Below are positions 1 to 11,391 of a stretch of 64,000 nt of DNA, piece after piece. The DNA lies in the NCBI GenBank assembly GCA_904066235.2, contig CAJFCV020000005.1:4211501-4275500 (forward strand), written 5' to 3'. The position numbers were made by a program, and so were the translations under genes. This DNA is from Bursaphelenchus xylophilus. Its lineage: Eukaryota; Nematoda; Chromadorea; Rhabditida; Aphelenchoididae. Every line of letters begins with the position of its first letter. Within the stretch, counting starts at the first letter, position 1. The notes under the pieces are model-generated. The model was not told the origin of the DNA. It worked only from the letters and a program-made list of their open reading frames with translations, and made no database searches.

Positions 1-1210
1 TAAGTGTGATCGCTGACGAATCAAACGCATACACGTCTAAAAAGCGCTTTTTGAATCTTCACGCACTCTCCGCCACCTCGCGAACACACGTAAATTTCAC
101 TATCAATCCAGCAAGATGGATCTCCTACCTCCTCCATCAAATAAACTTTCATCCAGCCGTCTTTTATTTTCGCTTCGTGACCCTCTTCAAGCCCATCAAA
201 ATAAATAATTATCCGTCGGATATCGCAAAAGGTGGTGACTATGAACCCCATACGATCTCGAAGAATATTACAAACGCTCACAATTATCTCTTTATTTGTA
301 TTCGTCGTAAAAGTTTTGGTCGTTTTTGTGTTCGCATAACCCCGCTCTCTGCTTAACACTTGCTGTCTACGCGCTACTCTGCCCCGCGGCGATTTGGTCT
401 TTGCACGTTTGGAGAGCAGTAAGAACATCAATTGCGCGCGCGCAACCCATCGTCGCTCGAATTTTGGCTCCTGCGGACAATTAAAACATTTTGTTAATGA
501 TTCATTCGATTAGTCAACGTGATTAGCCGGGATCAACGACCTAATGATCCGAGAGATCAAAGTTCTTCGGTTGAGATTATGGGTAATCAAAGATATCCCT
601 TTGGTCGTCAGATAAACACTTCAACAAACAGATCAGGTTCGAGTGATCTAAATGCGACCATTCGCAAAGGAGGTTACGGAGGCCCAAACGTGATATCAAA
701 AGATATGAGAGACAAAGGTGCAGCATAAATATGCTTCTCCAATGAAATTCCAAATCATTCGCCAAAATATATCTATATATATTCCTCCAACTCTATTCAT
801 ATTTAAAGTCGATGTTTACGAAAACTAGAAATCACAACGTCGAAATAAGCAAAATAAGCTTTCCAATCCCACCAAAAATGGTAATGAAAACAAGAACCGT
901 TGGCCAGAGATCACAAAAATCGAGGGCAAGGCAAGAACACCTCTTACGTACCCGGTCAGAATAAATAAAAGTCAAATAGAAAAACGAAAACCTAGAAGAT
1001 GCAAAGCCACTCCCCGATAATTTACGGAGGTTGCGAAATAATAGCGAACACTTTGCCGTACGAAAATATGCAAAAATGAACGTAAGCCACCTTTCTGCAG
1101 CATTGCAATTGGCGATAATAGCCTTGTCCACATTCACTGCCAGTTTAAATAGATGATGATTTAGGCCGATTCAAACATCTCTGACTTCTGATCAAGTCGA
1201 AACGTGACTC
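1..1210. other. Gene-poor stretch, no supported gene
   Basis: I see no convincing gene here. An open frame of 136 codons on the minus strand (21-431) and one of 69 codons on the plus strand (519-728) have no recognisable domain, no compelling start and no good splice partners. The minus strand was examined for the missing 3' half of the RS-rich gene at 2.4-3.9 kb; no kinase motifs were found. Confidence 0.4.
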
Positions 1211-1220
1211 TGTCACAACT

Positions 1221-1520
1221 GCGAACACATTTTGCTGAGCACATCAGCATAAACGAATGAGAATCCGCATCTATTTTCTAGCCTAACTCGAACACATAAA
1301 GTTATTCTGCCAGTACTACGAACACAACTTTTCTAGATACATCAACATAAACGAATGATAACTAGGAGTTCCACATCTATTTTCTAGCCCAACCCGAGGC
1401 AGATTTTGATAACGTAATTCTATCAGTACTACAAACACATTTTCCTAGACACATCAGCATAAACGAATAGAGAACTAGGGGATTTCCGCATCTATTTTCT
1501 AGTCTAACTCGAGTACATTT
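1221..1520. repeat. Degenerate tandem repeat, about 105-115 bp period, three copies
   Basis: Three diverged copies follow one another. Each carries a stretch like CGAACACA, then CATCARCATAAACGAAT, then CATCTATTTTCTAG, and the last block recurs at about 1269, 1374 and 1489. Spacing varies by small indels, so this is an old local tandem duplication rather than a fresh satellite. No coding frame runs through it. Confidence 0.6.
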
Positions 1521-2398
1521 TGATAATTCGTGCATAAATCGATCTCGCAACGTCAGAGGGAGGGATGACTCTTCGCGGATAGGGATTTGTTGCATAGAAA
1601 AATTATGCAAATCCCTTGGATGTTTATGTCATTTCACGTTCGTCCGGGAAATACTTCACAATTCCGTCGATCGAGTTCAAAGTTGAAACAAACCACAACA
1701 AATCGGATGATATTCCATATGCGGAGAGGGCCGATGAAAGCACAAACATGAAGATTTCGAGCAACAGATTCACGATTCACACCCATAACAACAATTTTCA
1801 AGCACATATTGCCAAACTTAATGAATAAAGATCAACGAAATTTTTCGAATATCCAACTTGGCTCAGAAACAGCTCTCTATAATCTTTGTTCTTCCTCAAA
1901 TTCATTTGCATAACTGGTAAACGGAAATCAGAGATCAAACCAGTTCCAAAGGCTGTCAAGTTATAAAAGCAATCATTCAGAGCAAGCTACCACCTTCACT
2001 TCCAAAATACAAATAATTTCAATTAACATTGATCAACTGAAAAGTCTGAAATCTTTTGGGAAAAATTTACTGACCGAGGAGGACATACTGAGCCGCATTT
2101 TACTATTGAAGTTGATGAGTTTTGGTATAAATAATAAAAAATAATTTAATTTTTGTTTTTTAATGCCTTATCCGATTTATTCTGTCACTTTTTCGTCATC
2201 CTGTTTATCTCGGTTTATCGTCATAGTCAAATTTTAATCATTTTTTTGTTTGTTGTTATTTTTTCGCATTTCCTGTATTTTCTAAGGTCTATGACCTAAA
2301 GCACGATAGAAACTGGCATTCCCACGTACTTCCTCCTTTCACGGCACGACAAGACAGTTTCTCCCTGACCACCCCCACAATTTCAAAACATTTCCTAC
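1521..2398. other. No supported gene
   Basis: AT-rich DNA with no recognisable gene. It lies directly 3' of the last visible exon of the RS-rich gene, so it is probably the start of a long intron of that gene, or DNA beyond a truncation. Confidence 0.35.
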
Positions 2399-3926
2399 CT
2401 CGATCGGCGCATCCTCAGCAAACATATCGAAGGTGTCAGCTTTCTTCTCCTTCTCCGGCACCTTTTCTTTGGCTTCTTCCTTTTTCTTCTCATATTCGAT
2501 GCGTTGCCGTTCCTCTTCGGCCGATATTCGCTCTTGTTGTTGCTGAACCAGCCGTTCCACATGTTCATTGCGGCTTCCATCGATGACATTTTCTTGATCG
2601 TTTGGCTGCAAAATAAGCAATAGTAAGATCACGTCATAACGCTGTAAAAACCAGATGAATAAACAATACATTAGTATATTATAGTAGATCCCACTGTAAG
2701 GCAAACAAATAAACAAAAGGTTGATCAATTTCGGATCAAGTACAAACAGCAAAACTCTATGAAATTCTCCATTCGAGACCTTAGAACGGGTCCTGAAAGG
2801 GTAACGGCGTCACGAAAAAGTAAACAAAACTTTTTAAGATATACCTTTAAATGGGCAAAGTATGAAAGGAGAGCCGACGAACAAAGATCAAGGTAAAACT
2901 GTCAAATCTCAAACTCGGTCAAAACGATAAAAAATTGCTAAACTTACTCCCCCGCCATTCTTAACACGACTATGCTTTTCATTTAGCTCGTTGAAGAAAT
3001 CCGAAGGACTTTCAGGGGGTATGTCGGTACCATAAGACGGAGAAGAAGCTGCTGTGGAGGTCTCTGATCCTGCAGGGGATCCAGTCATCTTTAGGCCAGC
3101 TTTCAAGACATCTCTTGCTTCATCGATCAAACGATCTGCTTCATCTTCAGAAGAGTCCGAAGAATCTGATGAAGAATCAGAAGAAATCTGCTCCCCTTCC
3201 TCAGCAGTTTGAGCCGTAGACTTCTCATCCGAATTTCCACTAAAAACAGATTAAAAAATGCTATTCACTTACTTTTGATTCTCCTTCTTGGCCAATTCCT
3301 CCAGCATTTTTTGTCTTCGTTTTCTGGCTTCTTCAATCTTTTTCATCTCTGTGTCCTCTTCATCCGAATCCAAGTTGATATCCGAAGGTATGTCAATTCC
3401 ATCATCTTCCTTCTTTGCGGCCTTCTTGGCTTTCTTCTCTTCCTCAAAACAATTTATATTACTCTTGACGATACAAACGAGACAAAAAATAGAATTACAA
3501 GTGGAAAAGGTGAATTTCTTATGGTCTTAACGTTAAAGACGATGCATAGTTAAGACAGTCAACCAAAATATTATACAGGTACCTAAATTCGTAAAGACAA
3601 TAAAAGAAAATTACCTTTCTCCTCTTCTTCTCGGCCTTTCTTTGACGGCGTTCTTCAGAAGTCTCATCACGACGCTTTTTCTTATGTTTCCGTTCAGCCT
3701 TGCTGTCTCGGCGATGTCTCCCATTACCATCATCTCTTCTACTCTTCCGTTCCAAACTTCTTTTCCTAGGACTGGAATTTCTTCGGTCCCTATCTCTCTC
3801 CCGTTCTCTTCGATCTCGACTTAAATCCCGTGTTCGACGATCAACTTCCCGTCCTCTTCGATCATCCCGGGATCGATGACGGTCTGTGGAACGACTTCGG
3901 CCAGACCGGACTGGACTGTGAGCCAT
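2399..3926 (-). CDS. RS-rich, acidic-rich protein resembling the N-terminal half of a PRP4-type splicing kinase (partial, 3' end not found)
   Basis: Four exons join in frame on the minus strand: 3615-3926, 3273-3442, 2948-3239 and 2399-2605, giving 327 open codons with GT/AG boundaries. The start is a strong RS/RD-type basic region (SRSRDD, RDLSRDRRERERD). An acidic serine run (SSDSSSDSSDSSEDE), a Glu/Lys coiled-coil-like stretch and finally KADTFDMFAEDAPIEV follow. Arg/Ser tails plus a DMFA motif precede the kinase domain in PRPF4B orthologues, which is why I suggest that family. The last visible exon ends in phase 0 at a good donor (GTAGGA), but no kinase domain is present below 2.4 kb, so the rest lies outside the window or is lost. 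An upstream coding exon at 3980-4038 (ending RRSRSGQ before GTAAAG) could replace the ATG at 3926 as the true 5' part. Confidence 0.5.
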
Positions 3927-4500
3927 TCGAGTCAACAATTAGTGATAACCGTGTATTGTAGTAGGTATGTTCACTTTACTTGGCCAGATCTAGATCGCCT
4001 GTCTCGTTTACCGATTGAAATATGTCCAGACACCCGCACTGGAATGTAAATTTGAATATGTGAGCAACAAGAAAGCAGTGAACTTACTGCTACCAAGCCA
4101 ACAAAACCCCCAAAGAAACGAGCCAAGATTAAAAGGAAATCGGCTGAAATATGTGTAATATCAAACGAAATTGGACGCGAATCACGGATTGTAAGGCGTA
4201 AACGAAAACTGTCTGTAGAATAAATCCTCGACGAACCTTGGCGCGCAACAAAAAAGAATAAAGAAAAAGTTGACACGTTACGAAATGTGCCAAGTGTTAC
4301 CAATTTAAAATGAATTTGAACACGGCGCTGTAAGTAAACAACTCTGGTGTTGGACCAGCTGGTAAGCTTTAGTAATGATGAAAAAATTAAAGTATTTTGT
4401 ATACAGCGCTAAATTTGCGACTTTACAGTGGAAAATTTGGTGAATGTAACGCCTGACCCATAAAGGAAAGGTGTCAAGTCTTTCCCAAAAAAAGTTCTCG

Positions 4501-5046
4501 CAGGGGTGGTCGGCGGGCCGGGCCGGCCCGGCCCGGGCCGGCCCGGCCCGGCCCAAACGGGCCGGCCGGCCTCAAAAATGGAAATTGACAAACGGGCCGG
4601 GCCCGTCACGGGCCGGGCCGGGCCGGGCCGCGGGCCTGGGGTTTTTCCGGCCCGGCCCGGCCCGTCTAAAATACAATGCCAAACCGTTGGCATTCATTGT
4701 TTTCACGCCGGGAAAATTAATTGATGTTGTTATAGTTGCTGTTTCTCAAGTTCTAACACGTTTACAAGTCTATAGTTCCATTATAGAACCACAAAACTAT
4801 CACATTGATCCTTTACTAGCTAGATCAACGCCTTTTTTGCCTCAGTTTAGATCCCGAGCCTGGGCGCAGTTCGCAGAACCCTCTATAGACGGGCCTGCAC
4901 GGGCCGGGCCGGGCCGGGCCAGGCCCGTCACGGGCCGGGCCGGGCCGGGCCTGGAAAAAGACTAGACGGGCCGGGCCGGGCCGGTGATTAGACGGGCCGG
5001 GCCGCGGGCCGAAAATCGGAAAAATAGGGTCTGCTGACCACCCCTG
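4501..5046. mobile_element. Non-autonomous hAT-like element filled with GGGCC repeats
   Basis: The 546-bp insert starts CAGGGGTGGTC and ends with its inverse GACCACCCCTG. It is flanked on both sides by the same 8 bases, AGTTCTCG (4493-4500 and 5047-5054). An 8-bp duplication with CAGGGG-type ends is the signature of hAT transposons. The interior is dominated by GGGCC/GGCCC runs in both arms (about 4515-4665 and 4890-5015), with a short AT-richer centre, so the single strand can fold extensively. It encodes no transposase; the open Gly/Pro/Arg/Ala-rich frames are by-products of the repeat. Confidence 0.88.
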
Positions 5047-5274
5047 AGTTCTCGAGTTTTCAGGTGAAATCTTGACCCACTCGTTCGCGCCATATGAGTG
5101 AGACCCCCGGACCCTCAGTCACATCATCCAGACAACCATCCGAAGACAGCGAAGTTCGTGATCTCTCCCCAGATCGACCTGATAATAGTCTAAACGTGTT
5201 TGTAAAGGCTTTCTTCGACGCTTTCTTTGAGTTTGTACTAGCCTTATTGACGGTCTACTTCTTTGGCGACAGGT

Positions 5275-6266
5275 ATGAGCGCCAACCAAATTTTCGGTGT
5301 TATCGTCGCCGGACGATTGGTACGTTTATTCACTTCTTTTTTACACTTTTAGATACGGTCATAACGAAAAAATGTAACGTTTGTTTCTTTGCCTTTGTAC
5401 GTGATAAACCCAAAGCCTTCGTTGTAATCCAAAGTCCACCGAATTAGAAAGGATTAAAGGGTTTTAATTTGTGTAATGGACTACGTTTCCATTAGAATCG
5501 AAGTGTAATATAATGGTTGATAAAATTTCAGATCCAAACCGACTTCGTCCAGGCTGGTGATACCGAGTTTTTATGCGAAATCCAAAATGCGGAATCGATC
5601 AACCATCTAGTCGTTTTTCTGACAGGACTCCAGCCTTTTCCCGAAGGAATGGGAGGATCTGGTAAGGTTTTTGTTTTTTTTTTTTTTTTTTTGATTTTTA
5701 GTGCCCTAATTACAAAATTCTCATTATTTGTGTCTTCAGTTTTCATCCGTTGGCCCCAAGCGTCAGGGGAAGTCCACTGGCACTATCTCGGATTCATAGC
5801 CAATGACAAGCCAAGTGCAATATTCAAAGTTGCTCAACTCCACAAGGCAACTTCTGATCATAGTACAGATTTGTTTTCAAACCATTCCAATGAACACGTT
5901 GTGGGTAACGCCTTACTTGGTATTATGGTTGAACCTTTGAGGCAGATACAGGAAAAGGTCGCCGCCGAAGGAACGTCTATCACTCAACAGGTAACTCTTC
6001 AGTTTTCCTTTGCATTATTAATTTAGGTTATGGCTTGATGTTCTAAGTCCCTAATTTTTCCTTATTTTTAGTCAACACTAGTTGAATTCACTGAGAAAAT
6101 GCTTACGAATTTTGTGAACCACATGGGTTCGTATGTTGTTCAACTCCCGGATCCTATGAATCCCTCCCAAATAGTCGAATACATCCCAATAAAAGCCGTC
6201 AACGATTGGTTTACCAATTTCAAACGCCGTCTTCAATTCAATCCACATTTCTGGAAGAACCTGTAA
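5275..6266 (+). CDS. Hikeshi: Hikeshi (OPI10 family), nuclear import carrier for HSP70
   Basis: Four exons (5275-5319, 5532-5661, 5740-5990, 6072-6266) give a 206-residue protein, close to the 197 of the human orthologue. Family features in order are the N-terminal IFGVIVAGRL, ESINHLVVF, the block PFPEGMGGSV spanning the exon 2/3 junction, the LGFIANDKPSAIFK strand and the C-terminal FKRRLQFNPHFWKNL. Hikeshi carries ATP-bound HSP70 through nuclear pores after heat stress via FG-nucleoporins. The start at 5275 follows a ...GCGACAG acceptor, compatible with trans-splicing or a 5'UTR intron. An open frame at 5094 upstream is in another frame. AATAAA lies at 6333, and the convergent receptor gene ends only 172 bases downstream. 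Confidence 0.93.
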
Positions 6267-6437
6267 AATGTATCATGTTTGTTTTGCCTAGTTCACTAAT
6301 ATTATTATCCCGCTGCGTCCTGTACATGAACAAATAAATATGAAATGTCATCTATTTTACATGTTTTTATTGTTCACATTTACATTATTACTTGTTTCTT
6401 TGTTCTGTGAAAGATTTTATCAGGAGTGAATTTATGT

Positions 6438-8543
6438 TCATCCCCAGGCATTTTTTAGTTGATCAAAATAGGTCTCCGTCTCGTGGGCATAGTCGATTTT
6501 ACAAGTCGACTTAGTCTCTGAATAGTTCAGGAACGCCTTCAAATCACGATACAGTATGTTCTTCAAGATCGGATTGAAGTATACGATGCAGAACATGTGT
6601 GATATAGCGTAGAGATCCACGACAAAAAAGCCAATCTAAAATGGGTAATGGTGAATATAATGATAAGTCCATACCTCCGCCGAAACCCTTGAGATCATTG
6701 TGTTTTCCCCATAGAGGTAGACGAAATAGCCTCGAATGGCTGCCATTACCATCCCGATTAGGCAGGCGGTCGTATAACATCCCATCGATGGAGCTATCGA
6801 TGCTGTAGTATAAGAGTTTTCCGTGGCTTGATATCGAGCGCTGAGGCTGGTCAATGCAAGCCGCTTCTCTCGACCTCGCTTTGTGTTGGTTAGGAGTAGC
6901 CGGAGCCACTAAACCAAATTTTTGATTACATTGAAGGTGTAGAATATAAGATTAGTACCGAATATAAGCACTTACTCCATATCCTATAGAACAAGTGAGC
7001 GCGCCGATGGTGAATGCTCCAAATTCCCATTCCCAATGCAAATCAGTTGTTACACAGCTGACTTTTGAGGTATTCAAGTCGAAATCATCCACTATAAAGA
7101 GGAAAAAGTACCAAAAAATGGCTCCAATTGCGAAACTTTGCACGCACTGAAAGTAAGGTGTAAATTTTTGATCTTTATGTTCTTCGTACTCTGCAATTTA
7201 TTCTGGGTTTGCTGAGCAAATTTTATGCGTAATTACACGTTTTCGTAGAATACGTACTAACAATCCCCTATGGGTAATAACAAGCTTGCAGGTGCTATTC
7301 TGATGTTTTTGGGCTATCTTTCGCTCATGAACTCTTCTATGTAGTTTATACTCATTTTATGATCCAATTAGGACCAAATTGTAATTGTATTAGACCATGT
7401 TAAACGTTGAATTAAATCGATTGAAAGTTTAGATACCCTGAGGGTAAATTAAACTCTTTTTTGTATGTGTAATTGTCAAAAATATAGTATTGTATTGTTT
7501 TTCTCACAAATTGTAAAAAAATTGTGCCAAAGCTCACCACACACATTCCCAGCACACATCCCAGGGTATTCGGCTTTTCCTCGTAGACATTTACCCAATG
7601 ATAAGCGAGTTGTCTTTCCAAAGCCAACATAAACATGCTAATCGCGACTGCAGCCGCCATTACATTATTCAGCAGTCCGATTATGGCACATCCAATGTTC
7701 ACATAGAAACGATCGGTGTGATCGATAAAGTAATCGTTGTAAAAGTGCATCGTCGGCATGCTTAGATGCATTAATTCCATGGCGATTACGGTACTGCACT
7801 AAACTATTTTATTAATCTTTTGTCCCCTAATTTTTGGGAAAACTGCGGTTAAAAAATTTTTCAAAATACCCAGAATTTAATGTCTGTCTGATTTCGTGTT
7901 TTTACTTGGCTTTAATGACCAGTAATCACGGTTTTATTGTAAGGGGAAGTAGTTGTGGTTTGGTTACGTAAATTAGAAAATTACTGGCTAAATCCAGGAA
8001 AAACAGTTTCTTGAAAACGTGTTATGAAGAAATTAGCTCAAAAGGTTAATCTTATAACTTCGTTTATAAGAGCATGGTACTTTGGTAAAAGTTGAGAGCT
8101 TCAAATATAGTACAAGAGCTTGGAAGTGGATTCACCTTTCTAGAAAATTGTTGTTGTGCAGGTATTGTATTTCGGTCATCGTTTTGATGCATCAACTATT
8201 GTTGCGTACAAAAACGAATAAAAATTGGTGCAGAGGAAATCGCGATGCGATAGGATAATTTTATTCTAGGCCGTTAATAAATTTTCTAAAATTTAGACTA
8301 GCAGTTTGAAGGGAGAGCCGAAATATTTATAACAAAACTTCCACTTACCACCTGAATCCGATAATTCACATGGAATACCGTAATGCTCGCCAATTTAATT
8401 GTGAAAAGAATATTCAGAATACTGTTGAAGACACCAAAAATCAAGTAGAAATTTCCAAAAATATGGTAGATACTTTCCCTTCCTTCAAATACCGGGTCGA
8501 CCCTGAGGCGATCCCAATCCATCGAATAGTTTGCACTCCACAT
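6438..8543 (-). CDS. Sra-superfamily seven-transmembrane chemoreceptor A
   Basis: Five exons (8349-8543, 7538-7798, 6976-7146, 6675-6908, 6438-6635) all join in phase 0 and encode 352 residues. Hydrophobic helices are distributed through the chain. Family signatures are a HVNYRI loop after helix 1, CSTVIAMELMHL at the start of exon 2, ALERQLAYHWVNVYEEKPN after helix 3, the conserved cysteine in CVTTDLHWEWEFG, LSARYQATEN before helix 6, YGENT and the tail YFDQLKNAW. The RYQ..EN and ER..A...YE motifs are those of nematode Sra/Srab/Sre/Srb receptors, which act in chemosensory cilia; I cannot fix the exact family. Exon lengths 261, 171, 234 and 198 recur exactly in receptor B. Confidence 0.85.
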
Positions 8544-9538
8544 AATTGCAATCTAATAGGGTAATGGCCAATAGGAGTGTCATGAACGAACTCAGATAAA
8601 CCCCTCAAAGGGTATAATTGGCATGGGAATATAATGGATGAACTTGAAAGTGTAGCGGTTACAGGTTGGAGTTGTAGTCCAGTGCAAAGGTTTAGATATC
8701 TGAAAAATTGTCTTTTGAATTTATGAGATGTGAAATAAAGAATTAACAACATTGAAAGGCAAATTAAAAGGCCCAAAATTTGAGATTTTCGATTTTTAAC
8801 TTCTGTTAAAGACCATGGGCCACTTGATAGATTATAACAAAATTTTTTAAAAATAAGGTTTCCCATACTAAATTCAGTTCTATACAAAAAAGGCAAAGGT
8901 CATGGATAGGCCGCAAAGCGCAAGCTAAGATTTTTATTAGTTTTTCAAGGCCCATGCAGAGCTTCGGCCAAAATTTAATAAAAATTTTATCCATCCGCCG
9001 AGCACAAGTCCTACTCCTGTAGCAAATAAATTGCACAATGACGTCTGTAATTATAAGAGCCGGCTAAATTAAATTGTGAAATCTGAATAATAAAAAGTAA
9101 TAAGCACGAAAGCTGCGGATCGTAACAGCCGTTGTAATCATGTGGGAGCCCGAAGGTTATACGCCCAATAAAATGTATTCACACTTTAAGTAAGGTGTAA
9201 AAAGGGTGTGGAGGTTCTTGGAACTCCCATTGAAATTAAGATCAGAGAGGACCAAAACCGTTGATTGCCTGAGGCAGAATGTGCGTAAAAACGTATTTCC
9301 GGAGGGATTTATAAATAGAATTTAAGAGATGAGGCGATGAGAACAGCGATCGGTTCTATAATAATATATAATCAAAAGAAGAGCAGACGGCGAAGGCATG
9401 AGTTGTACGTACTTTAGTCTGAGATTTGACTGTAAAAATGCAGCGAATAGCAAAGCCATGGGAGGTCGAAAATGCGCGGTAAAAAGAAAAGCGAACAGTT
9501 GAACAACTTAGGAAACAAAAAGTGTCATCGTATATATA
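8544..9538. other. Intergenic, upstream of receptor A
   Basis: No supported gene. Short open frames on the minus strand (for example 8441-8896) overlap the first exon of receptor A in another frame and lack any domain. The region should hold the receptor A promoter; I see no clear motif. Confidence 0.4.
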
Positions 9539-11048
9539 CTCCCCGCCATAAGTTTTGACCCCCCTTCTAACTCGGTCCAAAGTGTACCAATTTGGACCAA
9601 ATTTGGTACGTAGTCTACTGATAACCTAGTAGTAAAAAATATCATATCAGGGCAAACCACATAGCTGTATTTCAAAATCGAGAGACAATTTTTTAAAATC
9701 ACCCCCAAAAAAAGAGGACAAAAGTTTTGACCCCCCTCTAAAAAAAGTTAAATATCGCCACCGGATGTAGCCCGAACCTTTCGCAATCGACGTGCCATAC
9801 CTGAATACAAGTTAATAAATGCTTTTCCGTTGAATGCTTCGTTGCATCTGAGGATGCAACGCATTAAACCGAGTTTGATGTAGAGCTGCCCAAAATGGTT
9901 AATATCTCGCTCTAGCGCTTTCCAAATGTTCTAAATTGTGTTTATATCATTTGGTTTTGACTTGTAATCACCTGCATTAACCTTCTCCTTTTGAAAAAAG
10001 TCCACGATGGCCTAGCGGTGTCGATTCGGCCGATATCCAGTTGTCATGCCCAGCCTTGGAGAGCCATTTGCTTTTTGGCTAAAGGTCTAGATGTGGTCGT
10101 TAGGTCCTCAATCTAATCCTGAGACTCACATCTACACTTAGTCCAAGAATAAACTCCCGCTGACACGATCTCAAATGGTTTGCCGCCGCAACTTTGCCGA
10201 TCTGCACCTTAACCAAAAAACCGAGTTTTTCAAATGGATTTTTACCGAAGAAAAATGCCTTGTATTAGATGGCCCGCGTAATTTAAGAAGCTACGGCACC
10301 CGCCGTCTACGTCTGAGACGTATCGAACGCCAAATTGCCTGCGGGGATCTGATCGTCCTCGGGGGCATTTACAGTTACGGCGAACTCAAGATTAAGGTGA
10401 ATGAAACCCATTACAAAACGTGTCAAATCGAGAAATTTTACAATACTGAGTGTAAGTATGGGTCTCAGGATTAGATTGAGGACCTAACGACCACATCTAG
10501 ACCTTTAGCCAAAGAGCAAATGGCTCTCCAAGGCTGGGCATGACAACTGGATATTGGCCGAATCGACACCGCTAGGTCATCGTGGACTTTTTTCAAAAGA
10601 AGAAGGTTAAAGCGGGTGATTACAAGTCAAAACCAAATGATATAAACACAATTTAGAACATTTGGAAAGCGCTAGAGCGAGATATTAACCATTTTGGGCA
10701 GCTCTACATCAAACTCGGTTTAACGCGTTGCATCCTCAGATGCAACGAAGCATTCAACGGAAAAGCGTTTACTAACCTGTATTCAGGTATGGCACGTCGA
10801 TTGCGAAAGGTTCGGGCTACATCCGGTGGCGATATTTAACTTTTTTTAGAGGGGGGTCAAAACTTTTGTCCTCTTTTTTTGGGGGTGATTTTAAAAAATT
10901 GTCTCTCGATTTTGAAATACAGCTATGTGGTTTGCCCTGATATGATATTTTTTACTACTAGGTTATCAGTAGACTACGTACCAAATTTGGTCCAAATTGG
11001 TACACTTTGGACCGAGTTAGAAGGGGGGTCAAAACTTATGGCGGGGAG
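9539..11048. mobile_element. Palindromic Tc1/mariner-type element with arms of about 600 bp
   Basis: Two near-identical inverted arms (about 9539-10133 and 10449-11048) begin CTCCCCGCCATAAGTTTTGA and are flanked by TA on both sides, the Tc1/mariner target duplication. The right arm, read on the plus strand, encodes the C-terminal part of a DDE transposase (NLYSGMARRLRKVRATSGG); the left arm is the same sequence inverted. The core between the arms encodes an internal transposase piece. The element therefore looks like a Tc1/mariner copy in which the 5' part was replaced by an inverted copy of its own 3' part. Several stops interrupt the C-terminal frame, so this copy is not expected to make active transposase. 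Confidence 0.82.
10175..10841 (+). pseudogene. Tc1/mariner transposase fragment
   Basis: An open frame at 10175-10474 contains WIFTEEKCLVLDGPRN, then YGT, then GDLIVLGGIYSYGELKI, which matches the catalytic-core region of Tc1-like transposases (typically W.FSDE..F.LDGP then V.VWG..S..GK). In the classical motif the first catalytic acid is the D of SDE; here the position reads TEE. Downstream in the right arm the frame continues with shifts and stops to NDINTI, NIWKALERD and LYSGMARRLRKV, the C-terminal helices of the family. The N-terminal DNA-binding domain is absent. I call it a decayed, rearranged transposase. Confidence 0.7.
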
Positions 11049-11054
11049 TATATA

Positions 11055-11391
11055 AAGGTGGTCATATAAGATCTCGGAATTTTTTTTTCCCAAATCGCGA
11101 TTTTCGGTGCACAAAAAAGTCGACGCCCAAATCGAAAAATTGGCGTCAACTTAATTTTTTCAGCACCGAATTCCGAAATGCGGTGCTGACTTAAGCACTT
11201 AAGTGTTCGGTGCAGACTTAAGACTTTGTGCACTGATTTCGAAAAACTTCGAAAAATTTATCGAATTTCAGAATTCGGTGCCGAGAAAAAAATAAGTCGA
11301 CGCCAATTTTTCGATTTGGGCGTCGACTTTTCTGTGCACCGAAAATCGCGATTTCGGAAAAAAAAATTCCGAGATCTTATATGACCACCTT
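11055..11391. mobile_element. Foldback MITE with TA target duplication
   Basis: The 337-bp unit begins AAGGTGGTCATATAAGATCT and ends with the exact inverse, flanked by TA (11053-11054 and 11392-11393). Inside, further inverted segments (GTGCACCGAAAATCGCG and GTCGACGCC on both arms) make almost the whole unit self-complementary. It encodes nothing. It sits 4 bases from the end of the palindromic Tc1/mariner element, both within one TATATA tract. Confidence 0.85.

Noticed and set aside
519..728. A 69-codon plus-strand frame (FGRQINTSTNRSGSSD)
   Set aside because: No family, no splice partner and no start context; expected by chance at this length.
1..2398. Kinase domain completing the PRP4-like gene
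   Set aside because: No glycine loop, HRD or DFG-type motif was found in the minus-strand frames here.
4409..4965. Gly/Pro/Arg/Ala-rich open frames on both strands
   Set aside because: They are translations of the GGGCC repeat inside the hAT-like element, with no independent support.
5094..5447. Open frame starting MSETPGPSV upstream of Hikeshi as an N-terminal extension or separate gene
   Set aside because: It is out of frame with the Hikeshi start, and I found no donor of the right phase that joins it to 5275. It could be 5'UTR or a uORF.
8441..8896. A 151-codon minus-strand frame near receptor A exon 1
   Set aside because: It overlaps the first receptor exon in a different frame, has no domain, and the receptor exon is supported by family alignment and splicing.
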